From: a virus
Strand: one strand, 5' to 3'
IMG/VR virus record: IMGVR_UViG_3300037508_001223
Location: 1-58,070 of that record
Length of the DNA: 58,070 nucleotides
Shown here one piece after another: positions 31,938 through 39,178 of the stretch. The position numbers and the translations under genes are program-made. Position 1 is the first letter of the stretch, and every line of letters starts with the position of its first letter. The notes under the pieces are model-generated. The model saw nothing but the letters and a program-made list of their open reading frames with translations, made no database searches and was not told where the DNA came from.

Positions 31938-32288
31938 ATGTCAGAAACTCAATTTGTGCCTTACCCCACTTCAAAGATTGTACAGTTTAACGTCGCTCCT
32001 TTTTGTACTGCCCATGTTTTGTGTGAAGACGGCAGTATATGGGAATTCCACAATGGTAAGGGTTATTGGCTATTGTCCGCACCTTCAAGCCAGCCTACCG
32101 AATACGACTTGGATCAAGCTTTGGCAGACTTTATTAACGTAGATGTCTTAAAAAAGAACATTGCGGAACTGGTGGTTGCTCTTTACGGATTATACGAAAG
32201 TCATAAATCAATAGCTAAGCCAAGTGAAATACAAGAGCGTTTGATCTACGCTATCAAGATTCTGAAGAAACACGGGAGAATTAAATAG
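31938..32288 (+). CDS. Hypothetical protein, 116 aa
   Basis: The ATG at 31938 follows GGAGCC. N-terminal half has beta strands (VQFNVAPFCTAHVLCEDGSIWEFHNGKGYWLL), the C-terminal half is helical. No recognised domain. Confidence 0.55.
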   Translation: MSETQFVPYPTSKIVQFNVAPFCTAHVLCEDGSIWEFHNGKGYWLLSAPSSQPTEYDLDQALADFINVDVLKKNIAELVVALYGLYESHKSIAKPSEIQERLIYAIKILKKHGRIK

Positions 32289-32290
32289 CC

Positions 32291-32644
32291 ATGCCCAAAT
32301 ACACCAAATTCCAAGAAGCATTGGGTTTGATCGCGAGTCTTGCTGGCCGATTAGACCCTGTAACAGAGTCGGATTACGAAGAATTGAAAGCAGCCGAAAA
32401 ATTCCTTTCCAAACACGACCCCACTATGAACATCGACAAAGCCGTCAGACTTCTCGACAAAGCTAGGAACGACCAGGATTCCACCTTTTTTCTTCGTATC
32501 ACCATCGTGGATCATGTAGGCACCTGGGCCGCCGGTCAGAAGTCTTCCCCACAGATTTCCAAGCTACTGTCCGATTGCCACCATCTCCACCAGCGGTTTT
32601 CTTCTCTCCCAGAAAAAATCCACTTCGTAGTTGACAAGCAGTAG
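32291..32644 (+). CDS. Hypothetical helical protein, 117 aa
   Basis: Two bases after the previous stop. A helical protein (KFQEALGLIASLAGRLDPVTESDYEELKAAEKFLSK). The 3' end holds a dispersed motif copy encoding SLPEKI, so the last residues may reflect DNA-level constraint. Confidence 0.55.
   Translation: MPKYTKFQEALGLIASLAGRLDPVTESDYEELKAAEKFLSKHDPTMNIDKAVRLLDKARNDQDSTFFLRITIVDHVGTWAAGQKSSPQISKLLSDCHHLHQRFSSLPEKIHFVVDKQ
32601..32621 (+). repeat. Dispersed phage motif copy (intragenic)
   Basis: CTTCTCTCCCAGAAAAAATC, nine bases upstream of the -35 box at 32631. Confidence 0.9.
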
Positions 32645-32659
32645 AGCCCAGTATACACT
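32631..32659 (+). promoter_or_regulatory. Sigma70-like promoter
   Basis: TTGACA at 32631 and TATACACT at 32652-32659, within the end of the previous gene. Confidence 0.6.
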
Positions 32660-32701
32660 TCTCTAGTCGTCAGTCGCAGTACCAATCACAAGGAGCCTAG
32701 A

Positions 32702-33145
32702 ATGTCCACTATCCAAGCTGTTTCCCATTCCGAGTTGGTTGCCGCCGCTTTGATTGCCGCCGCTAAGAGCGCTGAGCAGCGGTTCATCCGGTCGGATCTT
32801 CCTGCTGGATCAAAGCATCGTGTCAAGGTTCTCATCAACGCGGACGTGGATGGCCACCCGTTCTCCGACTTGTGGGAGACGCAGCTTGAAGTGGGCCACG
32901 ACAGTGTGCGTGCCCATTCGGTCGGTGTCACTCCTGGCGAGTTGCTCGCTTACCTCTTGTCCAAGGTCAACGAGACGACCCGCCAAGCCACCCTGCGTGA
33001 CTTGTCCGAGGTCTTCGCCAAGCATGGCAAGCTTCCGGTCGATGACCTCGAAGTGGAAGCGGCAGATGCGGCCCTACAGCGTCTCCGCCAGAAAAAAGAC
33101 CAGAAGGTCAAGGGCACTGTCCGGGTGACTCCAATCACCGGTTAG
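32702..33145 (+). CDS. Hypothetical protein, 147 aa
   Basis: A protein of 147 residues after AAGGAGCCTAG. It has an Ala-rich N-terminal helix, a beta region (KHRVKVLINADVDGHPFSDLWETQLEVGHDS) and a Lys-rich end (RQKKDQKVKGTVRVTPITG) containing a motif variant. Function unknown; possibly a small DNA-binding regulator. Confidence 0.55.
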   Translation: MSTIQAVSHSELVAAALIAAAKSAEQRFIRSDLPAGSKHRVKVLINADVDGHPFSDLWETQLEVGHDSVRAHSVGVTPGELLAYLLSKVNETTRQATLRDLSEVFAKHGKLPVDDLEVEAADAALQRLRQKKDQKVKGTVRVTPITG

Positions 33146-33205
33146 GCCATACCCATCTACCATCTTTCCCCGGTTTTCTAACGAAAGCCGGGCACTGGAG
33201 GGAAC

Positions 33206-33403
33206 ATGATCGTGCGTGAAGTGATTAAACGACCGGACTTGATCGACAAGCTCGACTATTTCAACGACGGCAAGGATACGCTGGAATGGCTCAAGGATCT
33301 TGGGCAATTCGACCTAGCCGATCGGCTTCAACAGCAATTCGATCTATGGGCACGTAGAAAATTTTCCCATACTTCTAACGAAAGCCGGGTTGACAGTCGA
33401 TAG
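33206..33403 (+). CDS. Hypothetical protein, 65 aa
   Basis: A 65-residue acidic helical protein (MIVREVIKRPDLIDKLDYFNDGKDTLEWLKDLGQFDLADRLQ) after GGAGGGAAC. Its stop overlaps the promoter of tRNA-like element 3. Confidence 0.55.
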   Translation: MIVREVIKRPDLIDKLDYFNDGKDTLEWLKDLGQFDLADRLQQQFDLWARRKFSHTSNESRVDSR

Positions 33404-33417
33404 AACTCTGGTATGAT
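33390..33417 (+). promoter_or_regulatory. Strong promoter of tRNA-like element 3
   Basis: TTGACA at 33390, 16-base spacer, TATGAT at 33412. The expected transcript start is about 27 bases before the tRNA-like element. Confidence 0.75.
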
Positions 33418-33450
33418 ACTTACAGACAGCCTGGAAAGACAGGCACTTAC

Positions 33451-33555
33451 GGTGCGGCGGCGTGGTTGGGGTTAGCGACCCGGAAAACTGATCGAGCGCA
33501 CTCGATTGGATGCCACGTGTTTGGACGGTTGGAGGTTCGAATCCTCCCCGCATCT
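33451..33555 (+). ncRNA. tRNA-like element 3, no clear anticodon arm
   Basis: GGTGCGG (33451-33457) pairs with CCGCATC (33548-33554) with one G-U. The T-arm GGAGG-TTCGAAT-CCTCC is canonical. CGTGG (33461-33465) can pair with CCACG (33513-33517), enclosing a 9-bp hairpin with loop CGCA (33488-33509). 105 bases, sharing GGCGTGG...CCACGTG with element 2 at 18491. It is preceded by its own promoter, which suggests it is expressed. Confidence 0.65.
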
Positions 33556-33598
33556 CTGCTACCTTCATCAGACACTTTACTACTACAAGGGGTTAGCC

Positions 33599-33922
33599 AT
33601 GAAACGTCAGTTTGAAATCGAGTCGGTACTGCTGTCGCATGGTCCGATGTTTTACGGGAGCCGGGAAGAGGCTTATTACGTCGCAAAATCTTGGGCTGAA
33701 CTAGGGTTTAATGCCGAGAGTGTGGATGCTTGGTGCAAGGTGGGATGCTGGAACCCTCGGATCGCCAAGAAGTTTCGCACGTCATACATGGGTGCGGATC
33801 AAGCCAAGCGAGCCTGTGACGATTACGGTGTGGATTACGGCGGAGACGTGATGTACGTGCTCTGCGCCGGTGCGGAGAGTTTTACGATCAACGACGTGAT
33901 TGAAGCCTACAAAAACAGCTAA
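33599..33922 (+). CDS. Hypothetical protein, 107 aa
   Basis: A 107-residue protein after AAGGGG. Its sequence (GSREEAYYVAKSWAELGFNAESVDAWCKVGCWNPRIAKKFRTSYM) is typical of small phage accessory proteins; no family recognised. It directly follows tRNA-like element 3 and may be on the same transcript. Confidence 0.6.
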   Translation: MKRQFEIESVLLSHGPMFYGSREEAYYVAKSWAELGFNAESVDAWCKVGCWNPRIAKKFRTSYMGADQAKRACDDYGVDYGGDVMYVLCAGAESFTINDVIEAYKNS

Positions 33923-33929
33923 GCCAGTA

Positions 33930-33957
33930 TTGACTCTAAACTAGAACCAGGTATACT
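33930..33957 (+). promoter_or_regulatory. Sigma70-like promoter
   Basis: TTGACT at 33930, 16-base spacer, TATACT at 33952. Confidence 0.6.
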
Positions 33958-34003
33958 ACCGATATCTGGTTCAGCCGTACTTTTTCCTTCTAGGAGCCTT
34001 ACG

Positions 34004-34225
34004 ATGAATTTACCAGCAATGCCGGGCCGCTCGATGACCTGGCGCGAGTGGCTCGACGAATACGATCCATTTGAACTTAACGTGGGCCGTGCTTATGAAA
34101 AAAACAAGACGCAGATTTTGGTTTATTTGAGTCGCAGGTGCAATCAAGTCGGAATCTCAATCGGCGACGAATGGCGAGCGGACGACGGATGGTGGTCGAT
34201 GCGTGGAAAGGCGGTGCAACGATGA
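34004..34225 (+). CDS. MTWREW family small protein 1, 73 aa
   Basis: The ATG follows TAGGAGCC. The protein begins MNLPAMPGRSMTWREWLDEYDPFEL and ends DEWRADDGWWSMRGK. Related proteins lie at 34222 and, on the other strand, at 41485. All share MTW.E....YDP near the N-terminus; 34004 and 41485 also share EWR..DG.W.MRG near the C-terminus. No known family comes to mind. Confidence 0.65.
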   Translation: MNLPAMPGRSMTWREWLDEYDPFELNVGRAYEKNKTQILVYLSRRCNQVGISIGDEWRADDGWWSMRGKAVQR

Positions 34226-34476
34226 ATTCCCCCGATATGCCTTCCCTTCCAGGAACCCGAATGACTTGGCAAGAGTACCTCGAAACGTATGATCCAGAAG
34301 TCTACTGGTTCTACACTCCATTGGGCACCTATTGCGAGCAAAAGAACGAGGACATGTTCTGGAGCCTTCGTCACACCGACAACTGTGATGGGGTGATGGA
34401 CGACGATACGCTCGACTGGTCTTCCTTGGATGGCCGCTGGGGCATCAAGGGGTATCTCAAGGAAGAATTCACGTGA
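34222..34476 (+). CDS. MTWREW family small protein 2, 84 aa
   Basis: It overlaps the previous gene by four bases (ATGA). It starts MNSPDMPSLPGTRMTWQEYLETYDPE and has DWSSLDGRWGIKGYL near the end, a diverged form of the DG.W.MRG segment of its neighbour. A tandem paralogue by clear resemblance of the N-terminal motif. The charge is strongly negative. Confidence 0.6.
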   Translation: MNSPDMPSLPGTRMTWQEYLETYDPEVYWFYTPLGTYCEQKNEDMFWSLRHTDNCDGVMDDDTLDWSSLDGRWGIKGYLKEEFT

Positions 34477-34658
34477 CTCTCAACGAGCTAATCGAGTCTC
34501 TGGAGAGTCTACGCCGGTCCAATCCAGCCCTCGGGGAGGCCCCTGTGCTAGTCCCCGAAGGCTATCGTCACCAAACCTTGGTCTTGCCTGACATCGCCAC
34601 GGAGGCGGTCAGGATTCGCGTCTACGGCGACCAGGACGCAGTTCTCATCCACTCCTAG
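34473..34658 (+). CDS. Small hypothetical protein, 61 aa
   Basis: GTG start overlapping the previous stop (GTGA). The protein MTLNELIESLESLRRSNPALGEAPVLVPEG...VRIRVYGDQDAVLIHS resembles small phage proteins in which a helix is followed by beta strands. Unknown role. Confidence 0.55.
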   Translation: MTLNELIESLESLRRSNPALGEAPVLVPEGYRHQTLVLPDIATEAVRIRVYGDQDAVLIHS

Positions 34659-34661
34659 CCT

Positions 34662-35024
34662 ATGTTGGGTAGTCCCATGAAATCCAAATTAGATTTACGT
34701 CCCTTTAATCCAATTTGGGAACTGGCGGTTATTTTAGTTGTAATGACCTTAATGTTTATATGCGTCTACTACGGAAAAAAGCCTATGTCCAAACCCACAA
34801 GTTATCCCACGTTTTGGGTAGCCGAATTGAGTCCCGATCAAGGACAGCATCCTGGGACTGCTGTAGTCCCTAAGATCACCCACGTGGTTAAGGTCACTCA
34901 TCGGGAAGGCAAGAGCCACTTCCTGGCTGCTTGTGAGAACATTGTGGATGCTTACAAGATCCGTGATGCTCTTTCCGCTACGTACTCCACAGAAGAATCC
35001 GACAAGCCACTAGACAGCCAGTAA
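34662..35024 (+). CDS. Membrane-anchored protein, 120 aa
   Basis: One membrane helix (WELAVILVVMTLMFICVYYG) at about residues 19-38 is followed by a soluble domain of beta character (VVPKITHVVKVTHREGKSHFLAACENIVDAYKIRDAL). An alternative ATG at 34677 would keep the membrane segment. Function unknown. Confidence 0.55.
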   Translation: MLGSPMKSKLDLRPFNPIWELAVILVVMTLMFICVYYGKKPMSKPTSYPTFWVAELSPDQGQHPGTAVVPKITHVVKVTHREGKSHFLAACENIVDAYKIRDALSATYSTEESDKPLDSQ

Positions 35025-35056
35025 CACTTCTGATACACTTCAACTACAGGTGAACG

Positions 35057-35134
35057 ATGACATTCACCCAAATATTAGTGATCGTAAGCGTAATCCTGTC
35101 GATCTACGCTGTGGCAATTAACTCAAAGCAATAG
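35057..35134 (+). CDS. Membrane micropeptide, 25 aa
   Basis: ATG at 35057 after AGGTGA. MTFTQILVIVSVILSIYAVAINSKQ is almost wholly one hydrophobic helix with a polar end. Small phage membrane peptides of this form are common, but coding is supported only by the ribosome site and hydrophobic pattern. Confidence 0.4.
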   Translation: MTFTQILVIVSVILSIYAVAINSKQ

Positions 35135-35142
35135 AGGGTCAA

Positions 35143-35451
35143 ATGAGCACAATTGAAAAATGGAAAACCGCTAAGCTAGAACATGAACAACTCGTAAAAA
35201 ACATAAGGAATTGGCTGAGAGACCCATACGATACCGGTCCTTATTTCGCATCAACCGGAAGTTCGCAATATGCTCTCTGGTGCGCGATGACGGTCCTCAA
35301 AGCCAGTCGACAGCATTTGTTTGAGTGCATGCTTGAAGTATCGCGTGAGCGTGTTGTGAATGCCGCACGCGAAGCGTTGGCCGATGCGGAGCAGCTTAAA
35401 GCTGACGCTACCATGGATATCGAGTCGATAGAGAATTCTGACCAAAACTGA
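35143..35451 (+). CDS. Hypothetical helical protein, 102 aa
   Basis: A 102-residue protein, ATG preceded by AGAGGGTC. Predominantly helical (STIEKWKTAKLEHEQLVKNIRNWL; ERVVNAAREALADAEQLKADATMDIESIEN), suggesting a coiled coil. No assigned function. Confidence 0.55.
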   Translation: MSTIEKWKTAKLEHEQLVKNIRNWLRDPYDTGPYFASTGSSQYALWCAMTVLKASRQHLFECMLEVSRERVVNAAREALADAEQLKADATMDIESIENSDQN

Positions 35452-35496
35452 TACACTTCCACCTAGTCCACTATCCAATCCATTCCAGGAGCTACC

Positions 35497-36597
35497 ATGA
35501 CCACCATCAACACAGATCTGGCTCGTAAGTTTTCGAAGCTACTCAAGGATTTTCAACAGCGAAATGGTCTTTCGTTCTCCGACTTGGCTTTTGGCCTTCT
35601 AGTGAAAGAAGAGGATCTTCGCAAGTGGATGGGAACCGATAAGGAGGTTCCTGTCGAGCCACCGGTTAGGGAGTACGACAGGCTTTTATCGCTCTTGACA
35701 TCTTTCAATCTTATGTTCTCTTCCAGAAAAAAACCCGAACCCAAGGTATGGCTGGACTTCGTAGAGATTCCTGGCTATGCGAAGGAAGGCTCGGAGCTAG
35801 TCATTGAGCCTTTCCTCATGTCCACTACGCCGATCACCAACGAAGTCTACGGGGTGTTCCTGGAAGCTACCAATCACCGTAAGCCTACATACTGGCACAA
35901 AGCTGAGTACAATCGCCCCAAGCAGCCTGTGGTAGGCGTTAGCTGGGACGACGCTATGGCCTTCTGTGATTGGGCGGGTGTTTCGCTACCCTCTGAGGCT
36001 CAGTGGGAGTACGCCTGTCGAGCCGGTTCCACTACCAAGTACCACTTTGGGGACGATCAAAAGCAGCTTGGCGAGTATGCTTGGTACTATGATAACTCGA
36101 AGGGCAAGCTACAGGATGTTGCCCAGAAAAAGCCGAATGCCTGGGGTCTCTACGACATGCACGGCAATGTCTGGGAATGGACTGCGAATCATTGCGATAT
36201 TCAAGGCCGGGTACTAAGTAAGGTAAGTGGCGGAGGCTGGGACTTCTCCGCCGGGTTCTGCCGGTCGTCGTACCGCCTCTGGTACGATACGTCAAAACAG
36301 CTCGATGACCTAGGCTTCCGAGTCCTCAAGGGTGGTAGTTGGACAGATTTCTACAATGGTGTCAATTCCCAAGAGCGTGCCCCTATTTGGTCCGACCACC
36401 AGAGCGGAATTGTAGGATTCCGAGTCCTCAAGGGTGGTAGTTGGTGCGGCGACGGGGACAACTGCCGGTCGGCGGCCCGCGACAGTCTCGATCCGTCGAG
36501 ACGGAACAATGGTCTAAGTTTCCGTGTCGCCCAGCAGATCGACCAACGAATCTCCTACGTTGCCTGCCAGTCGGTAGACCCACAGAATCCCCAATAG
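35497..36597 (+). CDS. FGE-sulfatase (SUMF1) domain protein with HTH-like N-terminus
   Basis: A protein of 366 residues. Residues 1-65 resemble a small helix-turn-helix ([28 protein letters not shown]). From about residue 85 there is a formylglycine-generating-enzyme-type domain: [68 protein letters not shown]. The C-terminal half is a tandem duplication of the [10 protein letters not shown] unit, with the DNA identical over 27 bp at 36316 and 36418. The last unit has [14 protein letters not shown], a Cys pair of the sort used in true FGEs but with five residues between. This fold also serves as the variable lectin of diversity-generating retroelements; no reverse transcriptase is visible here. 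Confidence 0.75.
   Translation: MTTINTDLARKFSKLLKDFQQRNGLSFSDLAFGLLVKEEDLRKWMGTDKEVPVEPPVREYDRLLSLLTSFNLMFSSRKKPEPKVWLDFVEIPGYAKEGSELVIEPFLMSTTPITNEVYGVFLEATNHRKPTYWHKAEYNRPKQPVVGVSWDDAMAFCDWAGVSLPSEAQWEYACRAGSTTKYHFGDDQKQLGEYAWYYDNSKGKLQDVAQKKPNAWGLYDMHGNVWEWTANHCDIQGRVLSKVSGGGWDFSAGFCRSSYRLWYDTSKQLDDLGFRVLKGGSWTDFYNGVNSQERAPIWSDHQSGIVGFRVLKGGSWCGDGDNCRSAARDSLDPSRRNNGLSFRVAQQIDQRISYVACQSVDPQNPQ
35716..35735 (+). repeat. Dispersed phage motif copy (intragenic)
   Basis: TTCTCTTCCAGAAAAAAACC, frame reading SSRKKP, in the linker between the HTH-like and FGE domains. Confidence 0.85.
36311..36444 (+). repeat. Direct repeat within the FGE-domain gene
   Basis: A 32-bp segment at 36311-36342 recurs at 36413-36444 with one mismatch, 102 bp apart. 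It encodes [10 protein letters not shown]. Confidence 0.85.
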
Positions 36598-36695
36598 GCT
36601 CACCAGGGCCTTATTAGACGCATCCAAGGCGTGCCTTTGGCTCTTCAGTCAGGGGACACGCCTTGGAGCGTTTACGGGCCAATCTGGAGCGTTCC

Positions 36696-36725
36696 TTGAC
36701 TTATCCTTCCCTTGCCCACTATGCT
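36696..36725 (+). promoter_or_regulatory. Sigma70-like promoter
   Basis: TTGACT at 36696, 18-base spacer, TATGCT at 36720, upstream of the terminase small subunit gene. Confidence 0.5.
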
Positions 36726-36744
36726 CGTGTCAAAGGAGACTTGT

Positions 36745-37563
36745 ATGGACGAATCATTGCCCGATAACATCTTCATGGACGCCGTTCACCCGGACGGTAG
36801 CCGCTTGCCCAAGGACCGGATGACGATTACCCGCCTTCGGGAGTTGGAGAAGATCTCTCCCCAGAGAATATCCCAGTTCCTGGGCGCTCTTCGTGCGGGT
36901 GCCAGTTTCAAGACTGCTGCTGGCATTCTCAACATCAGCCCGATCACAGTAAGCCGCTGGATGGAGCGTGGCAGGGCCTCGAAGAGCGGTCCTTACAAGC
37001 AGTTCCACGATCGTGTCATTGGGGCGATCCAGGTGGCCGCCACAGTCGCCGAGGCCGAGGTAAAGGCCAAGAACCCCTTGGCATGGCTCAAGAATGGACC
37101 AGGACGCCACGTAACGGATGATTGGCAAGACTCGCCTAAGGAAGTGGATGTCGATGTCAATGTCCAGGTCGATGGACAGATCACCACTAACGGGCGTGTG
37201 CAGATCGAACACGTGGATGTGGTCGAAGCATTGAAGCATCTAAAGAACGCTGGTGTATCGCTCGACAGTCTCACCCTTGAAGCGGTGAAGATCAACGCCA
37301 AGACCGAGTTGGACGAGGATGACGAGAACGAAAGCCTAGACGACGAGGCTACCAAGCAAGGCACGAACTACATTGGGCATGGCAAGCACTTCAGCCACAA
37401 TCCGAGCCTTCCAGTGGCCATGCGGGAGCGTGTCCAAGCCATCGAACACAACCCAAAAGCTGCCTCTGCGGCGAATAAAATCCAGGATTCTCTGGAGGCT
37501 GTGGACATCGTTGTTCCCCAGAGAACAATCCTTGAAAGGCTGAAAGCTATCGGCAATAGATAG
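36745..37563 (+). CDS. terS: Probable terminase small subunit
   Basis: The ATG at 36745 follows AAAGGAGACTTGT. A helix-turn-helix (ASFKTAAGILNISPITVSRWMERG) is followed by a helical segment (YKQFHDRVIGAIQVAATVAEAEVKAKNPLAWLKNGPGRHVTDDW), the order seen in phage terminase small subunits or terminase-like DNA-binding proteins. An acidic C-terminal part follows (LDEDDENESLDDEATK). The large subunit lies 8 kb downstream at 45695, not adjacent, so function is inferred. Two variant motifs (CCCCAGAGAA) occur inside. Confidence 0.6.
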   Translation: MDESLPDNIFMDAVHPDGSRLPKDRMTITRLRELEKISPQRISQFLGALRAGASFKTAAGILNISPITVSRWMERGRASKSGPYKQFHDRVIGAIQVAATVAEAEVKAKNPLAWLKNGPGRHVTDDWQDSPKEVDVDVNVQVDGQITTNGRVQIEHVDVVEALKHLKNAGVSLDSLTLEAVKINAKTELDEDDENESLDDEATKQGTNYIGHGKHFSHNPSLPVAMRERVQAIEHNPKAASAANKIQDSLEAVDIVVPQRTILERLKAIGNR

Positions 37564-37665
37564 TGCAAATATCCTGCTAAGACATAGCTTACCGCTAATT
37601 ACGATAGCTTTGGATATAGCTAACATATTGCCTACCTAAGCCTAAGTCTTAGTGTAGCACCCCCT

Positions 37666-37685
37666 GAGCTTGAGCGCTCAAGCTC
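37666..37685. promoter_or_regulatory. 20-bp perfect palindrome
   Basis: GAGCTTGAGCGCTCAAGCTC. It is closely related to the repeats at 27393-27435, where the centre is GCGG rather than GCGC. Candidate operator or a paired-site protein target. Confidence 0.6.
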
Positions 37686-37819
37686 GGGTGGGCGTGTAGC
37701 TATTAATCGGGGGATATGAGGGCGGCTAATTTTTTTGGGGCTTCGTCCTCCCCCCCGGTTCCGGGGAGCCCAAGGGACCCCTAGTAGGGGGGTATATTCT
37801 CTACATTTCCCATATCCCA

Positions 37820-37886
37820 TATAGGCTATTCCCTACGTAGCCTATAATTCCCATTCCCTACGTAGCCTATAGTTCGCATAGGCTAC
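37820..37886. repeat. Iteron-like TAGCCTAT cluster
   Basis: ATTCCCTACGTAGCCTATA occurs at 37828-37846 and 37853-37871 (25-bp period). Inverted ATAGGCTA copies flank them at 37821 and 37878. Four sites in 65 bp resemble replication-initiator binding sites. Confidence 0.65.
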
Positions 37887-38063
37887 ATTTTCCATCAGCT
37901 AACTAGGTTATATCTCCACTTGTGGGGGGATAGCATATCCCTAGAAAGATACCTAGAAAATCTAGGATTCCCTACTGTTCGACACTAGCCAAGTCGATAG
38001 AATTCTTCGTGCGGGGCGAGTGACCCCGCGATGAAATCCAGTTTCAACCAGAGGGGAAAGATA

Positions 38064-38420
38064 ATGAATGATCCGATCAAAGAAACCGTTGATATCGTTG
38101 ATAGTTGGGAAGTGGCTGGATTCACTCCGCAAGAGTCTCGATACTATCGACGCAACGGAATAGGTATTCAAACCGCGTTGAGAATAAAAGCTTTGCCTAC
38201 CGATAAGGCTGACCTATTCCTAACCGTTGTCGGCGCTAAGCTTTCGCCTAGTTGGGAAACCGTCGAAAACCTTATCGAGCAGGTTATCGACGATACTGGC
38301 AAGCTTACACGCATCTCGCGTCTTGACAACGGCGTAGACTATCGTTCAACCGGTGTTTACGATCTCACTTTCCTATCGTCAGAGGGTGTTTTCTACCGCG
38401 TTTCCTTAACCGTTCTCTAG
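38064..38420 (+). CDS. Hypothetical protein, 118 aa
   Basis: The ATG at 38064 follows GAGGGGAAAG. The protein reads MNDPIKETVDIVDSWEVAGFTPQESRYYRRNGIGIQTALRIKALPTDKAD, mainly helical then beta-stranded. It opens a module whose genes use many CGA/GAA and GGG codons and lack the dispersed motif. Unknown function. Confidence 0.55.
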   Translation: MNDPIKETVDIVDSWEVAGFTPQESRYYRRNGIGIQTALRIKALPTDKADLFLTVVGAKLSPSWETVENLIEQVIDDTGKLTRISRLDNGVDYRSTGVYDLTFLSSEGVFYRVSLTVL

Positions 38421-38474
38421 TCTCAATTCAGCCTGTTTCCCGTTCTCTAATTCTCTCAATTCAAGGTTTCCATT

Positions 38475-38942
38475 ATGTCGATGAAAATTACCGAAAACTA
38501 TCGTTCTCTCTCGCCTGCCTATGGGCGTGATTTCAAATCGGCAAAAGACGCAAAAGATTCGTTTTTGTCTGGAAAAGATTGGATAGACTCCGCTAGCGGT
38601 TCTTATTGTTCCGTTTCCGACTTCGCAGCTGGTGTAACGGTTAACTTGCGATACAAAAAGCTACACTCGGTTGCTGTGGTCAAGGTGCCGAAAGCATCTT
38701 CAATTCAGTCGGTGAAAGCGATGTTTCGTGAAGTGATACGTGAGGAAAAACCTAAGTTTTTCCGTGTTGTCGCAATTCAACCGGTTACATTTTTCCACTC
38801 AGTGCCCAAGGTTATGGAAACCCTAGGAATCGACGAATCAAAACGCATTACGCTTGCGGTAGGGGAATCGTTTGATTGCCGATATCATTCCGAACAAGAA
38901 CAGTTGCTTGAAATGTTTCCCGAACAACTAGTAAAGGGTTGA
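38475..38942 (+). CDS. Hypothetical protein, 155 aa
   Basis: A protein of 155 residues (ITENYRSLSPAYGRDFKSAKDAKDSFLSGKDW...) with an N-terminal stretch of a kind seen in plasmid and phage accessory proteins that read 'G.DYKS...v...f..gkDw'. The rest is basic and beta-rich. Unknown function; likely transcribed with its neighbours. Confidence 0.55.
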   Translation: MSMKITENYRSLSPAYGRDFKSAKDAKDSFLSGKDWIDSASGSYCSVSDFAAGVTVNLRYKKLHSVAVVKVPKASSIQSVKAMFREVIREEKPKFFRVVAIQPVTFFHSVPKVMETLGIDESKRITLAVGESFDCRYHSEQEQLLEMFPEQLVKG

Positions 38943-38946
38943 AACC

Positions 38947-39177
38947 ATGAACGGGTGGAAAAACTTCCAAACATGGAATGTAAGCTTGTGGATAGATAAC
39001 GATGAAGGTTTGAATCAACTAGCTACGGAAACGAAAAGTTACGCTGAATTCATTCAACGGATTCGCGAATCAAACCCGGATTCTGCTATCGGCTATGAAA
39101 CACCCGATGGGGTGTCATGGAATGATTCCGGAATCGACATTGAAACGATTAACCGAACTATTTTTCAAGGGGAATAA
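38947..39177 (+). CDS. NGWKN-type small phage protein, 76 aa
   Basis: MNGWKNFQTWNVSLWIDNDEGL is the hallmark of a small protein family very common in phages and plasmids (NGWKNYETWNV.LW..N). The remainder is acidic. Function of this family is not established to my knowledge. Spacing from the previous stop is short and the start overlaps no gene. Confidence 0.75.
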   Translation: MNGWKNFQTWNVSLWIDNDEGLNQLATETKSYAEFIQRIRESNPDSAIGYETPDGVSWNDSGIDIETINRTIFQGE

Positions 39178-39178
39178 C

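Larger units (their letters stand above)
37564..38063 (+). other. 500-bp gene-free region with iterons and palindromes
   Basis: No gene. It holds a 20-bp perfect palindrome (37666-37685), GC-rich hairpins (CCCCGG/CCGGGG near 37755-37768), an iteron cluster (37820-37886), and AT-rich CTAG-containing sequence (37940-37970). Such a layout fits an origin or control region. Confidence 0.6.

Noticed and set aside
35497-36597. Complete diversity-generating retroelement
   Set aside because: No reverse transcriptase and no template repeat in the window; only the target-like fold is present.
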